From NCBI RefSeq assembly GCF_965216415.1, contig NZ_CBDCFU010000002.1: a stretch of 64,000 nt of DNA; one strand, 5' to 3'. Below the pieces are notes generated by a model, which saw only the letters and a list, made by a program, of their open reading frames with translations, was not told the DNA's origin and ran no database searches. Both the position numbers and the translations under genes were made by a program. Of this stretch, positions 31,548 to 40,567 are shown piece after piece; the stretch's first letter is position 1, and each line of letters opens with the position of its first letter. This DNA is from Marivita sp003149565. GTDB taxonomy: Bacteria > Pseudomonadota > Alphaproteobacteria > Rhodobacterales > Rhodobacteraceae.

Positions 31548-33992
31548 ATGTCCGATTTCCCAACCACCACCCGTGTCGTCATCATCGGCGGCGGCGTCGT
31601 TGGCGCGTCCTGCGCGTACCATATCGCGAAAGCAGGCTGGGATTGCGTGCTTCTGGAGAAGAACGAACTGACCGCAGGCTCCACATGGCACGCCGCCGGG
31701 AATTGCCCCTCCTTCAGCACAAGCTGGGCGGTGATGAACATGCAGCGTTATTCGCTGTCGCTCTACCGGACATTGGCGGATGAGGTTGATTACCCGATGA
31801 ACTACCACGTCACCGGGTCGATCCGTCTGGGGCATACGAAAGAGCGGATGCAGGAGTTCGAACGCGCCCGCGCAATGGGGCGGTATCAGGGTCTTGACCT
31901 TGAAATGATGGCCGTGGGCGACATCAAGGAGCGGTATCCGTTCATCGAGACCCATGATCTGGCAGGCGCTTTGTATGATCCCGACGATGGCGACATCGAC
32001 CCGGCGCAGTTGACACAGGCTTTGGCCAAAGGCGCGCGGATGATGGGGGCCAGGATCGAGCGCTTCTGCCCGGCCACAGGCGTGACCCGCAAAGGCGACG
32101 ACTGGGTCGTGCACACTGACAAGGGCGACATCACCTGCGAAAAGGTGGTGAACGCGGCAGGCTACTATGCCCAGCGCGTCGGCGAATGGTTCAAGCCCTA
32201 TGGCGGGCGCACGGTTCCGATGACGGTGATGAGCCACCAGTTTTTCCTGACCGAGCCGGTGGCCGAGCTTGAGGCCTGGTCGAAGGAGAACGGCAAGCTG
32301 CCGCTCTTGCGCGATGTCGATAGCTCTTACTACCTGCGGCAGGAAAAATTTGGTTTGAACCTTGGACCCTACGAACGGAACTGCAAGGCGCATTGGGTCA
32401 CGCCGGACGATCCGATGCCCGAGGATTTCAGCTTCCAGCTTTACCCGGACGATCTCGACCGTCTCGAATGGTACATCGAAGACGCGATGGCTCGTGTGCC
32501 GATCCTTGGAGCGTCAGGTGTCGGTCGGGTGATCAACGGCCCGATCCCTTACGCACCCGACGGCTTGCCGCTGATCGGCCCCATGCCGGGCGTACCGAAC
32601 GCATTTGAGGCCTGCGTGTTTACCTTTGGCATCACCCAGGGCGGTGGCGCGGGCAAGGTGCTGGCGGAATGGGTCACTGAAGGTCAGACCGAATGGGATA
32701 TGTGGGCCGTCGATCCGCGCCGATATACCGATTACACCGATCAGGACTACTGCGACCGGAAAGCAGTCGAGGTTTATGGCCACGAGTACGCGATGCACTT
32801 CCCGCGTCATGCCTGGCCGGCCGGTCGCGACAAGAAGGTGTCGCCAGTGCATGACATGATCATCGCGGCGGGCGGCGTGATGGGGGCCTATAACGGTTGG
32901 GAACGTGCCAACTGGTTTGCCCAGCCGGGTGATGACACCTCCGAAGAGAGCACACAGACCTGGGCGCGAAAAGGCCCTTGGCAGCAACGGATCAAGGAAG
33001 AATGCGAAGCGGTGCGCGATCACTGTGGCGTTCTCGACCTGCCCGGGTTTTCGCGGTTCAAAATTCAGGGGCCGGGTGCGGATGACTGGCTGCGCGGGCT
33101 TGTGACCGGAGCGCTTCCCAAGATCGGCCGGGTCGGGCTTGTCTATTTCGCCGATGATCGCGGGCGGATCGTGACGGAAATGTCGGTGACGCGCGAAGCC
33201 GAAGACCTGTTCGTTCTCGTCACAGCCGCCTCTGCGCAATGGCACGACCGCGAATGGCTGGAAAGCCATATGCCCAAAGACGCCGCCTTCACTCTGGAAG
33301 ACTGGACAACGCGCATGTCCACCCTGATCGTCACCGGCCCTGCGGCGCGGGACTGTCTTGGCAAGATATGCAATGGCGACCTGTCCCTTCCCTGGCTCAG
33401 CTTTCAGGAAAGCGAAATCGCGGGTGGCTGGGTTGCGTTGTTGCGGGTGTCCTTCGCAGGAGAGCTTGGCTGGGAAATCCATGCCGAAAACGCCGACATG
33501 CCTGCAATTTACGATGCTGTTCTTGGCGCTGGGGCCAAGCCCTTTGGCATGTATGCTCTGAACGCGCTGCGTCTGGAAAAGGGCTACCGCGCGTGGAAAG
33601 GGGATCTTTCCACCGATTACAGCCTTCTCGAAGGTGGGTTGGACCGCTTTGTCAAACTGGACAAGCCGCAGGATTTCCCGGGCAAGGCCGCGCTTCAGAC
33701 CGAAAAACAGCAGGGCGTGACCAAACGCTTTGTCACGCTGATCATCGATGCGGGCGACTACGATGCGCCTTACATGTCGACGCTCTGGCATGACGGTCAG
33801 GTGGTGGGCGAGACCACCAGCGGCGATTGGGGCTACCGGGTGAACGCCTCCATCGCGCTTGGCATGCTGCGGGCCGATCTGGCGGTGCCCGGTACGGAAC
33901 TTGAGATCGACATCTACGGCGAAATGCGCAAGGCGGTCGTCCAGAAGGATGAACCCCTCTGGGATCCGCAAAACGAAAGGCTGCGCGCATGA
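31548..33992 (+). CDS. Dimethylglycine/sarcosine dehydrogenase-like flavoprotein with GcvT domain
   Basis: 814 residues. N-terminal FAD-binding DAO domain (1-~370) starts with VVIIGGGVVGAS; His48 in AGSTWHAAG is the covalent flavin attachment residue in dimethylglycine and sarcosine dehydrogenases. Residues ~430-800 form the GcvT-type tetrahydrofolate-binding region (e.g. GVLDLPGFSRFKIQGPGAD, SFAGELGWEIHAE, NALRLEKGYRAWKGDLSTD). Expected reaction: oxidative removal of an N-methyl group to tetrahydrofolate. After the His motif it reads NCPSFSTSW instead of the LTTYF-like sequence of classical DMGDH, so substrate may differ from the paralogue at 35052. True start ATG at 31548 (GAGGAG 8 nt before), not the longer open frame from 31251. 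Its stop overlaps the next gene by 4 nt. Confidence 0.88.
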   Translation: MSDFPTTTRVVIIGGGVVGASCAYHIAKAGWDCVLLEKNELTAGSTWHAAGNCPSFSTSWAVMNMQRYSLSLYRTLADEVDYPMNYHVTGSIRLGHTKERMQEFERARAMGRYQGLDLEMMAVGDIKERYPFIETHDLAGALYDPDDGDIDPAQLTQALAKGARMMGARIERFCPATGVTRKGDDWVVHTDKGDITCEKVVNAAGYYAQRVGEWFKPYGGRTVPMTVMSHQFFLTEPVAELEAWSKENGKLPLLRDVDSSYYLRQEKFGLNLGPYERNCKAHWVTPDDPMPEDFSFQLYPDDLDRLEWYIEDAMARVPILGASGVGRVINGPIPYAPDGLPLIGPMPGVPNAFEACVFTFGITQGGGAGKVLAEWVTEGQTEWDMWAVDPRRYTDYTDQDYCDRKAVEVYGHEYAMHFPRHAWPAGRDKKVSPVHDMIIAAGGVMGAYNGWERANWFAQPGDDTSEESTQTWARKGPWQQRIKEECEAVRDHCGVLDLPGFSRFKIQGPGADDWLRGLVTGALPKIGRVGLVYFADDRGRIVTEMSVTREAEDLFVLVTAASAQWHDREWLESHMPKDAAFTLEDWTTRMSTLIVTGPAARDCLGKICNGDLSLPWLSFQESEIAGGWVALLRVSFAGELGWEIHAENADMPAIYDAVLGAGAKPFGMYALNALRLEKGYRAWKGDLSTDYSLLEGGLDRFVKLDKPQDFPGKAALQTEKQQGVTKRFVTLIIDAGDYDAPYMSTLWHDGQVVGETTSGDWGYRVNASIALGMLRADLAVPGTELEIDIYGEMRKAVVQKDEPLWDPQNERLRA

Positions 33993-34861
33993 CAATCACA
34001 ATACTGGACGGTGGAATGGGGCAGGAACTCATTCGCCGTTCAGGCACTCCGCCAACTCCGCTCTGGTCCACGCAGGTGATGATCGACAAGCCGCATCTGG
34101 TACGCGAGATCCATGCGGATTACTTCACCTCCGGAGCCGAGTTTGCCACCACCAACACCTATGCCATCCACCGCGACAGATTGGCGGGCACAGAGCATGC
34201 GAGCCGGTTTGAAGAGCTACACCAAATCGCTCTCGACATGGCTTTGGCGGCAAGAGAGGCGCATGGCTCCGGCAAGATCGCTGGGGCGATTGGCCCGCTT
34301 GGCGCATCATACCGGGCCGATCTGCAACCGCCGCATGAGATTGCGGTTGAGCTGATGGCAGAGGTTGCGGGCCTTCTCGCACCCGCCTGCGATTTGCTGC
34401 TGTTCGAGACGGTGATTTCAGCCGCTCAGACCCGTGCCGCGCTCGAGGCTGTACAGGGCCTTGGCAAACCCGTTTGGGTCGCTTTCTCGGTCGATGACGA
34501 GGATGGCAGCAAATTGCGCTCTGGTGAGCCACTCGCCGAAGCCGTTGCCCTGTGCAATGACGCGTCGGCGCTGCTCGCCAACTGTTCAGCGCCCGAAGCG
34601 ATGCCTGCCGCGATTGACGTCCTCAAGGCCAGCGGCAAATCGGTTGGCGCTTATGCCAATGCCTTCACCCAGATCACCAAGGAATTCCTCAAGGACAAAC
34701 CCACGGTCGATGCCCTGACCGCGCGCCGCGATATGGGGCCCGAAGCCTATGCGGATCAGGCTGCGACATGGGTCGATCATGGTGCCACGATCCTTGGTGG
34801 CTGCTGCGAAACCACCCCTGCCCACATCGCCGAACTGGCCCGGCGGTTCGCAAGAGCCTGA
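33989..34861 (+). CDS. Homocysteine S-methyltransferase family protein (possible betaine-homocysteine methyltransferase)
   Basis: 290 residues, a single methyltransferase barrel. It begins ILDGGMGQELIRRSG, as in BHMT/MmuM, with zinc ligands Cys in LLANCSAPEAM and the paired CC of ILGGCCETTPAHI. Homocysteine is the probable methyl acceptor. The donor could be glycine betaine, dimethylsulfoniopropionate, S-methylmethionine or another methyl compound. The gene overlaps the DMGDH-like gene by 4 nt (ATGA), so a betaine-to-dimethylglycine step feeding the dehydrogenases is the simplest reading. Confidence 0.88.
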   Translation: MTITILDGGMGQELIRRSGTPPTPLWSTQVMIDKPHLVREIHADYFTSGAEFATTNTYAIHRDRLAGTEHASRFEELHQIALDMALAAREAHGSGKIAGAIGPLGASYRADLQPPHEIAVELMAEVAGLLAPACDLLLFETVISAAQTRAALEAVQGLGKPVWVAFSVDDEDGSKLRSGEPLAEAVALCNDASALLANCSAPEAMPAAIDVLKASGKSVGAYANAFTQITKEFLKDKPTVDALTARRDMGPEAYADQAATWVDHGATILGGCCETTPAHIAELARRFARA

Positions 34862-34931
34862 CAGATATGACCCACAGGCGGCCGCACTCCCCTTTCAGTC
34901 TTAATCCCGGATTAATGTTAATGCGCGGCCC

Positions 34932-34963
34932 CCTGCTTCTTCTTTTTCCAAATATGCACATGT
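34932..34963 (+). repeat. 32-bp dispersed repeat, copy 1 (T-rich tail type)
   Basis: This 32-nt sequence, beginning CCCCTGCTTCTTC and ending ATATGCACAT, is identical on the opposite strand at 38260-38291. It lies in the 190-nt gap between the methyltransferase and second DMGDH-like genes. Immediately upstream is the near-palindrome TTAATCC-C-GGATTAA (34903-34917). The T-rich core looks like a terminator tail, but no strong GC hairpin precedes it here. Confidence 0.75.
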
Positions 34964-35051
34964 CCAACTCGCCACAAAGTCTGACCTTGGGCAGGCGCGG
35001 CCCGGTGCCGCGTCCCCGTTTCCACCGCATGACCCATTCAGGAGTTCCGTC

Positions 35052-37496
35052 ATGAGCGTCCCCACACATGCCCGCGCTGTCATCATCGGCGGCGGTGTCG
35101 TCGGTTGTTCCGTCGCTTATCACCTGACCAAGCTGGGCTGGAGCGATGTTGTTCTGCTCGAACGCAAGCAATTGACCTCTGGTACGACCTGGCATGCGGC
35201 AGGTCTGATCGGACAGTTGCGGGCGTCTTCGAACATGACGAAACTGGCAAAATATACCGCCGATCTTTACTCGACCATCGAAGAGGAAACCGGGGTTGCC
35301 ACCGGCTTCCGCCAGGTTGGCTCCATTTCGGTTGCGCTGACCGCGGAGCGCCACGAAGAGCTACGCCGTTCAGCGGCGATGGCTCGAGCCTTCGGGGTTC
35401 CGGTCGAGGAAATCGACACGGCCGAGATCAAGAAAAAGTACCCACATCTCAACATCAGCGATGTGGTGGGCGGCGTTTACCTGCCCAGCGACGGACAGGG
35501 CGATCCCGCGAATATCGCGCTTGCGATGGCCAAGGGCGCACGGCAGCGCGGGGCGCAGATTTTCGAGCGCACCAAGGCGACCGGCGTCAACCACGACGGG
35601 CGACGGATCACATCTGTCGATTGGGCGTCGGAGGACGGCCACAGCGGCACCATAACCTGCGATCACGTGGTGAACTGCGCCGGCATGTGGGGCCGCGAGG
35701 TGGGGCAGATGCTGGGGGTCAACGTGCCTCTGCAGGCCTGCGAACATTTTTACATCGTCTCCGAACCTATCGCCGGGCTGGAGGCCCTGCCGGTGCTGCG
35801 GGTGCCGGATGAATGTGCATACTACAAGGAAGAGGCGGGCAAGATGATGCTGGGCGCGTTCGAGCCCACGTCAAAACCCTGGGGTATGAGTGGCATCCCG
35901 GAAAGCTTTGAGTTCGACCAACTGCCCGAGGATTTCGACCATTTCGAACCCATCTTGGAGGCGGCGGTAAACCGGATGCCGATGCTGTCCGAGGCTGGGA
36001 TTCATACCTTCTTCAATGGCCCCGAAAGCTTTACCCCCGACAACGCCTATTACCTTGGGCAGGCGCGTGAGATGGACAATGTTTGGGTGGCGGCGGGATT
36101 CAACTCCATTGGCATCCAGTCTGCCGGTGGCGCGGGCATGGCGCTGGCACAGTGGATGGAGGACGGCGCGAAACCGTTCGATCTGGGCGATGTGGACATC
36201 GCCCGGGCTCAACCGTTCCAGCGCAATCGGCGTTATCTCAAAGAGCGCGTGACCGAGACCTTGGGTCTATTATATGCCGATCACTACCCCTACCGCCAAA
36301 AAGCCACCGCCCGCGGTGTAAGACGGACGCCGTTCCGTCAACACCTTCTGGAGCGCGGCGCGGTCATGGGTGAAATTGTCGGATGGGAGCGCGCCAACTG
36401 GTACGCGACCGAAGACCAGACGCCGGAATACGCCTATAGCTGGAAGCGGCAGAACTTCTTCGACAATGTCGCCCGCGAACACAAGGCGATCCGCGAGAAT
36501 GTGGGCATGTACGACATGTCCTCCTTCGGCAAGCTGCGGGTTGAGGGGCCGGACGCCGAGGCGTTTCTGAACCACGTCTGCGGGGCCGATCTGTCGGTGC
36601 CGGTCGGCAAGATTGTTTACACGCAGTTCCTTAATGCGCGCGGCGGGATCGAGGCGGATGTGACCGTCACGCGGCTGTCCGAAACTTGCTATCTGGTGGT
36701 GACTCCTGCCGCAACTCGGGCGGCGGATCAGACCTGGTTGCAACGCCATGTCGGCGACCGGCGCGTGGTCATTACCGACACAACAGCGGGCGAGGGCGTG
36801 CTTGCGGTCATGGGGCCGAATGCGCGGAAAATCATGCAGGCGGTGTCCCCCAATGATTTCTCGAACGCCGCCAACCCGTTCGGCACGGCACAGGAGATTG
36901 AAATCGGTCTCGGAACCGCCCGGGTGCACCGTGTGTCCTACGTAGGGGAACTTGGGTGGGAGATTTACATATCGGCCGATCAGGCATGCCACGTGTTCGA
37001 AACGCTCTGGGAGGCGGGGCAGGATCACGGTCTGGCGCTCTGTGGGATGCATGCGATGGACACCTGCCGGATCGAAAAGGCGTTTCGGCATTTTGGCCAT
37101 GACATCACTTGTGAAGACCACGTTCTGGAAGCCGGTCTGGGCTTTGCCGTGAAAACCGCGAAACCCGACTTCATCGGCCGCGAGGCGGTTTTGCAAAAGC
37201 GCGAGGCCGGTTTGCAAAGCCGAATGATGCAGTTCCGCCTGACAGACCCGGAGCCGCTGCTCTATCATCACGAACCGATCCTGAGGGATGGGGAGATCGT
37301 GGGGTACCTGAGTTCCGGCGCCTATGGTCACCATCTGGGTGGTGCCATCGGCATGGGTTACGTGCCTTGCGCAGGGGAGACAGCAGAGCAGCTTCTTGCG
37401 TCGACCTACGAGATCGACGTGGCCGGTACACGGGTGACGGCACAGGCCGCGCTCAGGCCTATCTACGATCCGGCATCGGCGCGCGTGCGGGCATAG
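35052..37496 (+). CDS. Second dimethylglycine/sarcosine dehydrogenase-like flavoprotein with GcvT domain
   Basis: 814 residues, same architecture as the gene at 31548 but clearly diverged. FAD motif AVIIGGGVVGCSVAYHL; His48 in SGTTWHAAGLIGQLR, close to the classical covalent-flavin motif; GFNSIGIQSAGGAG at the end of the DAO domain. The GcvT region (~440-805) has GMYDMSSFGKLRVEGPDAE, SYVGELGWEIY and MDTCRIEKAFRHFGHDIT. It likely oxidises dimethylglycine, sarcosine or a related N-methyl amine with tetrahydrofolate as acceptor. The ATG at 35052 follows AGGAG at 8 nt. It is 190 nt from the upstream operon, so it may have its own promoter. A palindrome starts 1 nt after its stop. Confidence 0.9.
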   Translation: MSVPTHARAVIIGGGVVGCSVAYHLTKLGWSDVVLLERKQLTSGTTWHAAGLIGQLRASSNMTKLAKYTADLYSTIEEETGVATGFRQVGSISVALTAERHEELRRSAAMARAFGVPVEEIDTAEIKKKYPHLNISDVVGGVYLPSDGQGDPANIALAMAKGARQRGAQIFERTKATGVNHDGRRITSVDWASEDGHSGTITCDHVVNCAGMWGREVGQMLGVNVPLQACEHFYIVSEPIAGLEALPVLRVPDECAYYKEEAGKMMLGAFEPTSKPWGMSGIPESFEFDQLPEDFDHFEPILEAAVNRMPMLSEAGIHTFFNGPESFTPDNAYYLGQAREMDNVWVAAGFNSIGIQSAGGAGMALAQWMEDGAKPFDLGDVDIARAQPFQRNRRYLKERVTETLGLLYADHYPYRQKATARGVRRTPFRQHLLERGAVMGEIVGWERANWYATEDQTPEYAYSWKRQNFFDNVAREHKAIRENVGMYDMSSFGKLRVEGPDAEAFLNHVCGADLSVPVGKIVYTQFLNARGGIEADVTVTRLSETCYLVVTPAATRAADQTWLQRHVGDRRVVITDTTAGEGVLAVMGPNARKIMQAVSPNDFSNAANPFGTAQEIEIGLGTARVHRVSYVGELGWEIYISADQACHVFETLWEAGQDHGLALCGMHAMDTCRIEKAFRHFGHDITCEDHVLEAGLGFAVKTAKPDFIGREAVLQKREAGLQSRMMQFRLTDPEPLLYHHEPILRDGEIVGYLSSGAYGHHLGGAIGMGYVPCAGETAEQLLASTYEIDVAGTRVTAQAALRPIYDPASARVRA

Positions 37497-37497
37497 C

Positions 37498-37550
37498 CAG
37501 AAACTTCGTACGAAGTTTCTGTGGCGACAGGATTTTCGTACGAAAATCCT
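37498..37550. repeat. Tandem pair of perfect palindromes after the DMGDH-like gene
   Basis: A 24-bp perfect palindrome (37498-37521, arms CAGAAACTTCGT/ACGAAGTTTCTG) is followed after 7 nt by a 22-bp perfect palindrome (37529-37550, arms AGGATTTTCGT/ACGAAAATCCT). Both centre on CGTACG. The second shares its GATTTTCG arms with the palindrome at 23133, and the first shares its CTTCGTACGAAG core with 62558-62579. Confidence 0.85.
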
Positions 37551-37589
37551 CTCCTTGCCCAAAATCGCCAAGCTGCATAGACGGTGTGG

Positions 37590-38234
37590 ATGACCTGTTA
37601 CAATCCTCCCGATACACCTCTCGACATTCTGCACGAAGACCACGAGATCCTCGTAGTCAACAAGCCTGCGGGGTTGCTGTCGGTTCCGGGCAAAGGGCCA
37701 GAGCTGGCCGATTGCCTGATCACGCGGCTGGAGGCGGTCTATCCGCAGGTGCTTCTTGTGCACCGGTTGGATCGGGACACGTCCGGTGTCATGGTGTTTG
37801 GCCTCACGCCCCACGCCCAGCGCCATCTGGGATTACAGTTCGAAAAACGGCAGACGAAGAAGACCTATCTTGCGCGCGTTGCCGGGCGATTGGAGCCGAA
37901 GACCGGCACGGTGGATTTGCCGCTTATCGTCGATTGGCCGAACCGGCCTTTGCAAAAGGTCGACCATGAGTCCGGGAAACCGGCGGTGACAGATTGGCGG
38001 GTGATGAAGGCGTCGGACACCGAAAGCCGGGTGAAGCTTTTTCCGCAGACCGGGCGGAGCCACCAATTACGGGTGCATATGCTGGCACTGGGGCATCCGA
38101 TCCTTGGCGATCCGCTTTATGCGCCCGAAACGGCAGATGAGTATTCCCGCATGATGTTGCATGCCGAAGAGTTGCGGCTGCGGCATCCGGATGGTGGAGA
38201 AGGTGTGAAATTCCGGGTGGCAGCGCCGTATTGA
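37590..38234 (+). CDS. RluA-family RNA pseudouridine synthase
   Basis: About 214 residues. The catalytic motif is HRLDRDTSGVMVFG with the invariant Asp. ILVVNKPAGLLSVPGKG at the N-terminus, KKTYLARVAG and FPQTGRSHQLRVHMLALGHPILGDPLY are typical of RluA. It acts on rRNA and/or tRNA uridines. The single-domain length without an S4 domain fits the RluA rather than the RluC/RluD group. Starts at GTG 37584 or ATG 37590; I choose ATG. It is followed by a terminator-like repeat before a convergent aldehyde dehydrogenase gene. Confidence 0.9.
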   Translation: MTCYNPPDTPLDILHEDHEILVVNKPAGLLSVPGKGPELADCLITRLEAVYPQVLLVHRLDRDTSGVMVFGLTPHAQRHLGLQFEKRQTKKTYLARVAGRLEPKTGTVDLPLIVDWPNRPLQKVDHESGKPAVTDWRVMKASDTESRVKLFPQTGRSHQLRVHMLALGHPILGDPLYAPETADEYSRMMLHAEELRLRHPDGGEGVKFRVAAPY

Positions 38235-38259
38235 GGCGGGACGGACGCTGGCGCGTCCG

Positions 38260-38305
38260 ATGTGCATATTTGGAAAAAGAAGAAGCAGGGGACCTGCGCC
38301 CCTGC
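38260..38305 (-). terminator. Terminator of the aldehyde dehydrogenase gene, containing 32-bp repeat copy 2
   Basis: On the minus strand a GCAGGGG/CCCCTGC stem (38299-38305 with 38285-38291, 7-nt loop) is followed by TTCTTCTTTTTCC, a good rho-independent terminator 12 nt after the aldehyde dehydrogenase stop. Positions 38260-38291 are the exact inverted copy of 34932-34963. Confidence 0.85.
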
Positions 38306-38317
38306 CCTATGGTGTGA

Positions 38318-39757
38318 TCACTCGGCAGCCCAGCCAGAGACCGCTTTGACTTCAAGAAAGTCCTCAATTCCCCAGACGCCGCCTTCGCGCCCGTTTCCCG
38401 ACTGTTTCATACCGCCGAAAGGCGACCCTGCGGAGCGGCCGACACCGTTCATTTCCACCATGCCCGAGCGCAGCTGGCGGGCCAGACGATTGCGGCGCGC
38501 GCCGTCCTGGCTCTGCACGTAGTTGGTCAGGCCGTAGACCGTGTCATTGGCAATCTCGACAGCTTCTTCCTCGGTTTCGAATTTCATGATCGACAGAACC
38601 GGGCCGAAGATTTCCTCGCGGGCGATGGTCATGTCATTGGTCACGTCGGCGAACACCGTGGGACGGACGTAGAATCCCTTGTTCAGACCTTCCGGACGAC
38701 CGGTGCCGCCGGTCACGAGGCGGGCACCTTCGTCAATGCCTTTCTGGATCAGGTCCTGGATTTTCTGCCACTGGGTCGCGTTCACAACCGGGCCGATATG
38801 GCGGCCTTCGGCAGAGGCCGGACCGACGCTGACCTTGGCGGCGATCTCGCCCGCTTCTTCGACGACGCGGTCATAGATCGGGGCTTCGACAATCATGCGC
38901 GACGGCGCATTACAGGATTGGCCGGTGTTCTGCATCATGTGCAGGACGCCGCGCTTGACGGCTTTTTCATCGGCATCGGCAAAGATCAGGTTCGCACCTT
39001 TGCCACCAAGTTCCAGATGCACCCGCTTGAGCGTGTCGGCAGCTGCCTTGGAGATGAGCTTGCCCGCACGGCTGGAGCCTGTGAAGCTGACCATGTCGAC
39101 ATCGGGATGTGCGGAAAGTTGGCTGCCGACGCCGACGCCATCGCCGTTCACGAGGTTGAAGACGCCCGGCGGGAAGCCGGCCTCGTGCACCATTTCGGCA
39201 AAAAGAATGGCGTTGAGCGGGCTTTCCTCGGACGGTTTCAGGACCATCGTGCAGCCCGCGATGGCCGCCGCGCCGACCTTGAGCGTGACCTGGTTCATCG
39301 GCCAGTTCCACGGCGTGATGAGAGCGCAAACGCCGACCGCTTCGTAGATGATCCGGTCCTGAGGACTGTGGTCATTCAGTGGGCGGTCGAATTCGAATGA
39401 CTTGGCGGCGTCGATGAAGTTTTGAAGGTGCCAGGTGCCCGCACCGACCTGGCTCGCGCGCGACATATCAATGGGCGCACCCATTTCAATGCTTATGGCT
39501 TGGGCCATTTCGTCTCCACGCGACTGGTAGATTTCAAGCAGTTTTTCCACCATCGCAATGCGCTCTGCGGGCGGCGTTGCCATCCAAGACGGGAAAGCAT
39601 TCTTGGCGGCGGCCACGGCCGCATCTGTATCGGCCTGTCCGCCCAGTGAAATCACCGCGCAAGGGTCTTCGGTAGATGGATCAATGACATGATGATCACG
39701 CCCATCGATGGGGTCGACCCATGCTCCATTGATGTAAAACTGGCGTTTCTGGATCAT
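38318..39757 (-). CDS. NAD(P)-dependent aldehyde dehydrogenase
   Basis: 479 residues, ALDH superfamily. Cofactor and catalytic motifs: ITPWNWPMNQ, VLKPSEESPLNA, FTGSSRAGKLI, the general-base Glu in HLELGGKGANLI and the nucleophile Cys in NTGQSCNAPSR. EIFGPVLSIMKFE and SPFGGMKQSGNGREGG complete the pattern. The particular aldehyde is not deducible. It lies next to the betaine-type catabolic block but on the opposite strand and with its own terminator, so a link to that pathway is only possible. Start ATG at 39755-39757. Confidence 0.9.
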   Translation of the reverse strand: MIQKRQFYINGAWVDPIDGRDHHVIDPSTEDPCAVISLGGQADTDAAVAAAKNAFPSWMATPPAERIAMVEKLLEIYQSRGDEMAQAISIEMGAPIDMSRASQVGAGTWHLQNFIDAAKSFEFDRPLNDHSPQDRIIYEAVGVCALITPWNWPMNQVTLKVGAAAIAGCTMVLKPSEESPLNAILFAEMVHEAGFPPGVFNLVNGDGVGVGSQLSAHPDVDMVSFTGSSRAGKLISKAAADTLKRVHLELGGKGANLIFADADEKAVKRGVLHMMQNTGQSCNAPSRMIVEAPIYDRVVEEAGEIAAKVSVGPASAEGRHIGPVVNATQWQKIQDLIQKGIDEGARLVTGGTGRPEGLNKGFYVRPTVFADVTNDMTIAREEIFGPVLSIMKFETEEEAVEIANDTVYGLTNYVQSQDGARRNRLARQLRSGMVEMNGVGRSAGSPFGGMKQSGNGREGGVWGIEDFLEVKAVSGWAAE

Positions 39758-39887
39758 CTGATCGTCTCCCCTCAGAGTGTTGCAGACGACACTCTGTCAC
39801 CCCAATTCGGCTGCCGCAAGGGGGTGTAACTGGGGGCGCGCCTGCCTATGTCTGCAACCAACCGACAACCCGCGAAAGGAGGCAAAT

Positions 39888-40541
39888 ATGGGCCTGCGCA
39901 TCAATGATGAAATTCCGAACCTGACCGTTGAAACGGATCAGGGCACGATCTCACTGCACGATTGGATCGGCGACAGCTGGGCGATCCTGTTTTCACATCC
40001 GAAAGACTTTACGCCCGTGTGCACCACCGAATTCGGCGCGGTCGCGCAGCTGGCGGATGAATGGGAGAAGCGCGGCACCAAGGTGATGGGCATTTCCGTC
40101 GATGGTGTCGAAGACCACAAGAAGTGGAAAGGCGATATCGAATCGACCTCTGGTTCAAAAGCAGGTTTCCCGATCATCGCAGATGAGAGCCTGACCGTTG
40201 CCAAGGCGTTCGACATGCTGCCTGCGGAATATGTCCTGCCCGACGGTCGCACCCCGGCAGACAGCGCAACCGTGCGTGTGGTGTTCATCATCGGCCCGGA
40301 CAAGAAGCTGAAGCTGTCGATGACCTACCCCATGACGGTTGGTCGCAACTTCGCAGAAGTTCTGCGGGCGCTTGATGCGCTGCAGACATCCGCACGCGAG
40401 AATGTGGCAACTCCGGCGAACTGGACCGTGGGTCAGGATGTGATTGTTCCGACTGCGGTCAGCGACGAAGATGCAATTGCAAAATACGGTCAGATTGAAA
40501 CTGTGCTGCCGTATCTTAGGAAAGCGAAGTTGCCATCCTGA
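39888..40541 (+). CDS. 1-Cys peroxiredoxin (Prx6 type)
   Basis: Reduces peroxides through a single cysteine, 217 residues. The peroxidatic site is Cys45 in HPKDFTPVCTTEFG with the nearby Thr; PDKKLKLSMTYPMTVGRNFAEVLRALDALQ and the long C-terminal domain ending TVLPYLRKAKLPS fit the Prx6 subfamily. No resolving cysteine is evident. The ATG at 39888 has AAAGGAGG at 5-6 nt; the longer open frame from 39777 is rejected. Followed by a terminator. Confidence 0.92.
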   Translation: MGLRINDEIPNLTVETDQGTISLHDWIGDSWAILFSHPKDFTPVCTTEFGAVAQLADEWEKRGTKVMGISVDGVEDHKKWKGDIESTSGSKAGFPIIADESLTVAKAFDMLPAEYVLPDGRTPADSATVRVVFIIGPDKKLKLSMTYPMTVGRNFAEVLRALDALQTSARENVATPANWTVGQDVIVPTAVSDEDAIAKYGQIETVLPYLRKAKLPS

Positions 40542-40567
40542 AGGCGCGGGCTTTTACTGTGAAGAGT

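Noticed and set aside
32514..33995. Long minus-strand open frame (493 residues) over the first DMGDH-like gene
   Set aside because: Same reason: shadow of a strongly supported gene on the plus strand with no protein motifs.
29934..37496. Riboswitch (glycine, SAM) before the betaine-type operon
   Set aside because: Leader before the regulator is short and occupied by operator repeats, and inner genes overlap; no conserved riboswitch core seen.
36270..37826. Long minus-strand open frame (518 residues) over the second DMGDH-like gene
   Set aside because: Antisense shadow: the plus-strand frame encodes a complete, recognisable flavoprotein and the minus product (rich in His, Arg, Gln) has no motifs.
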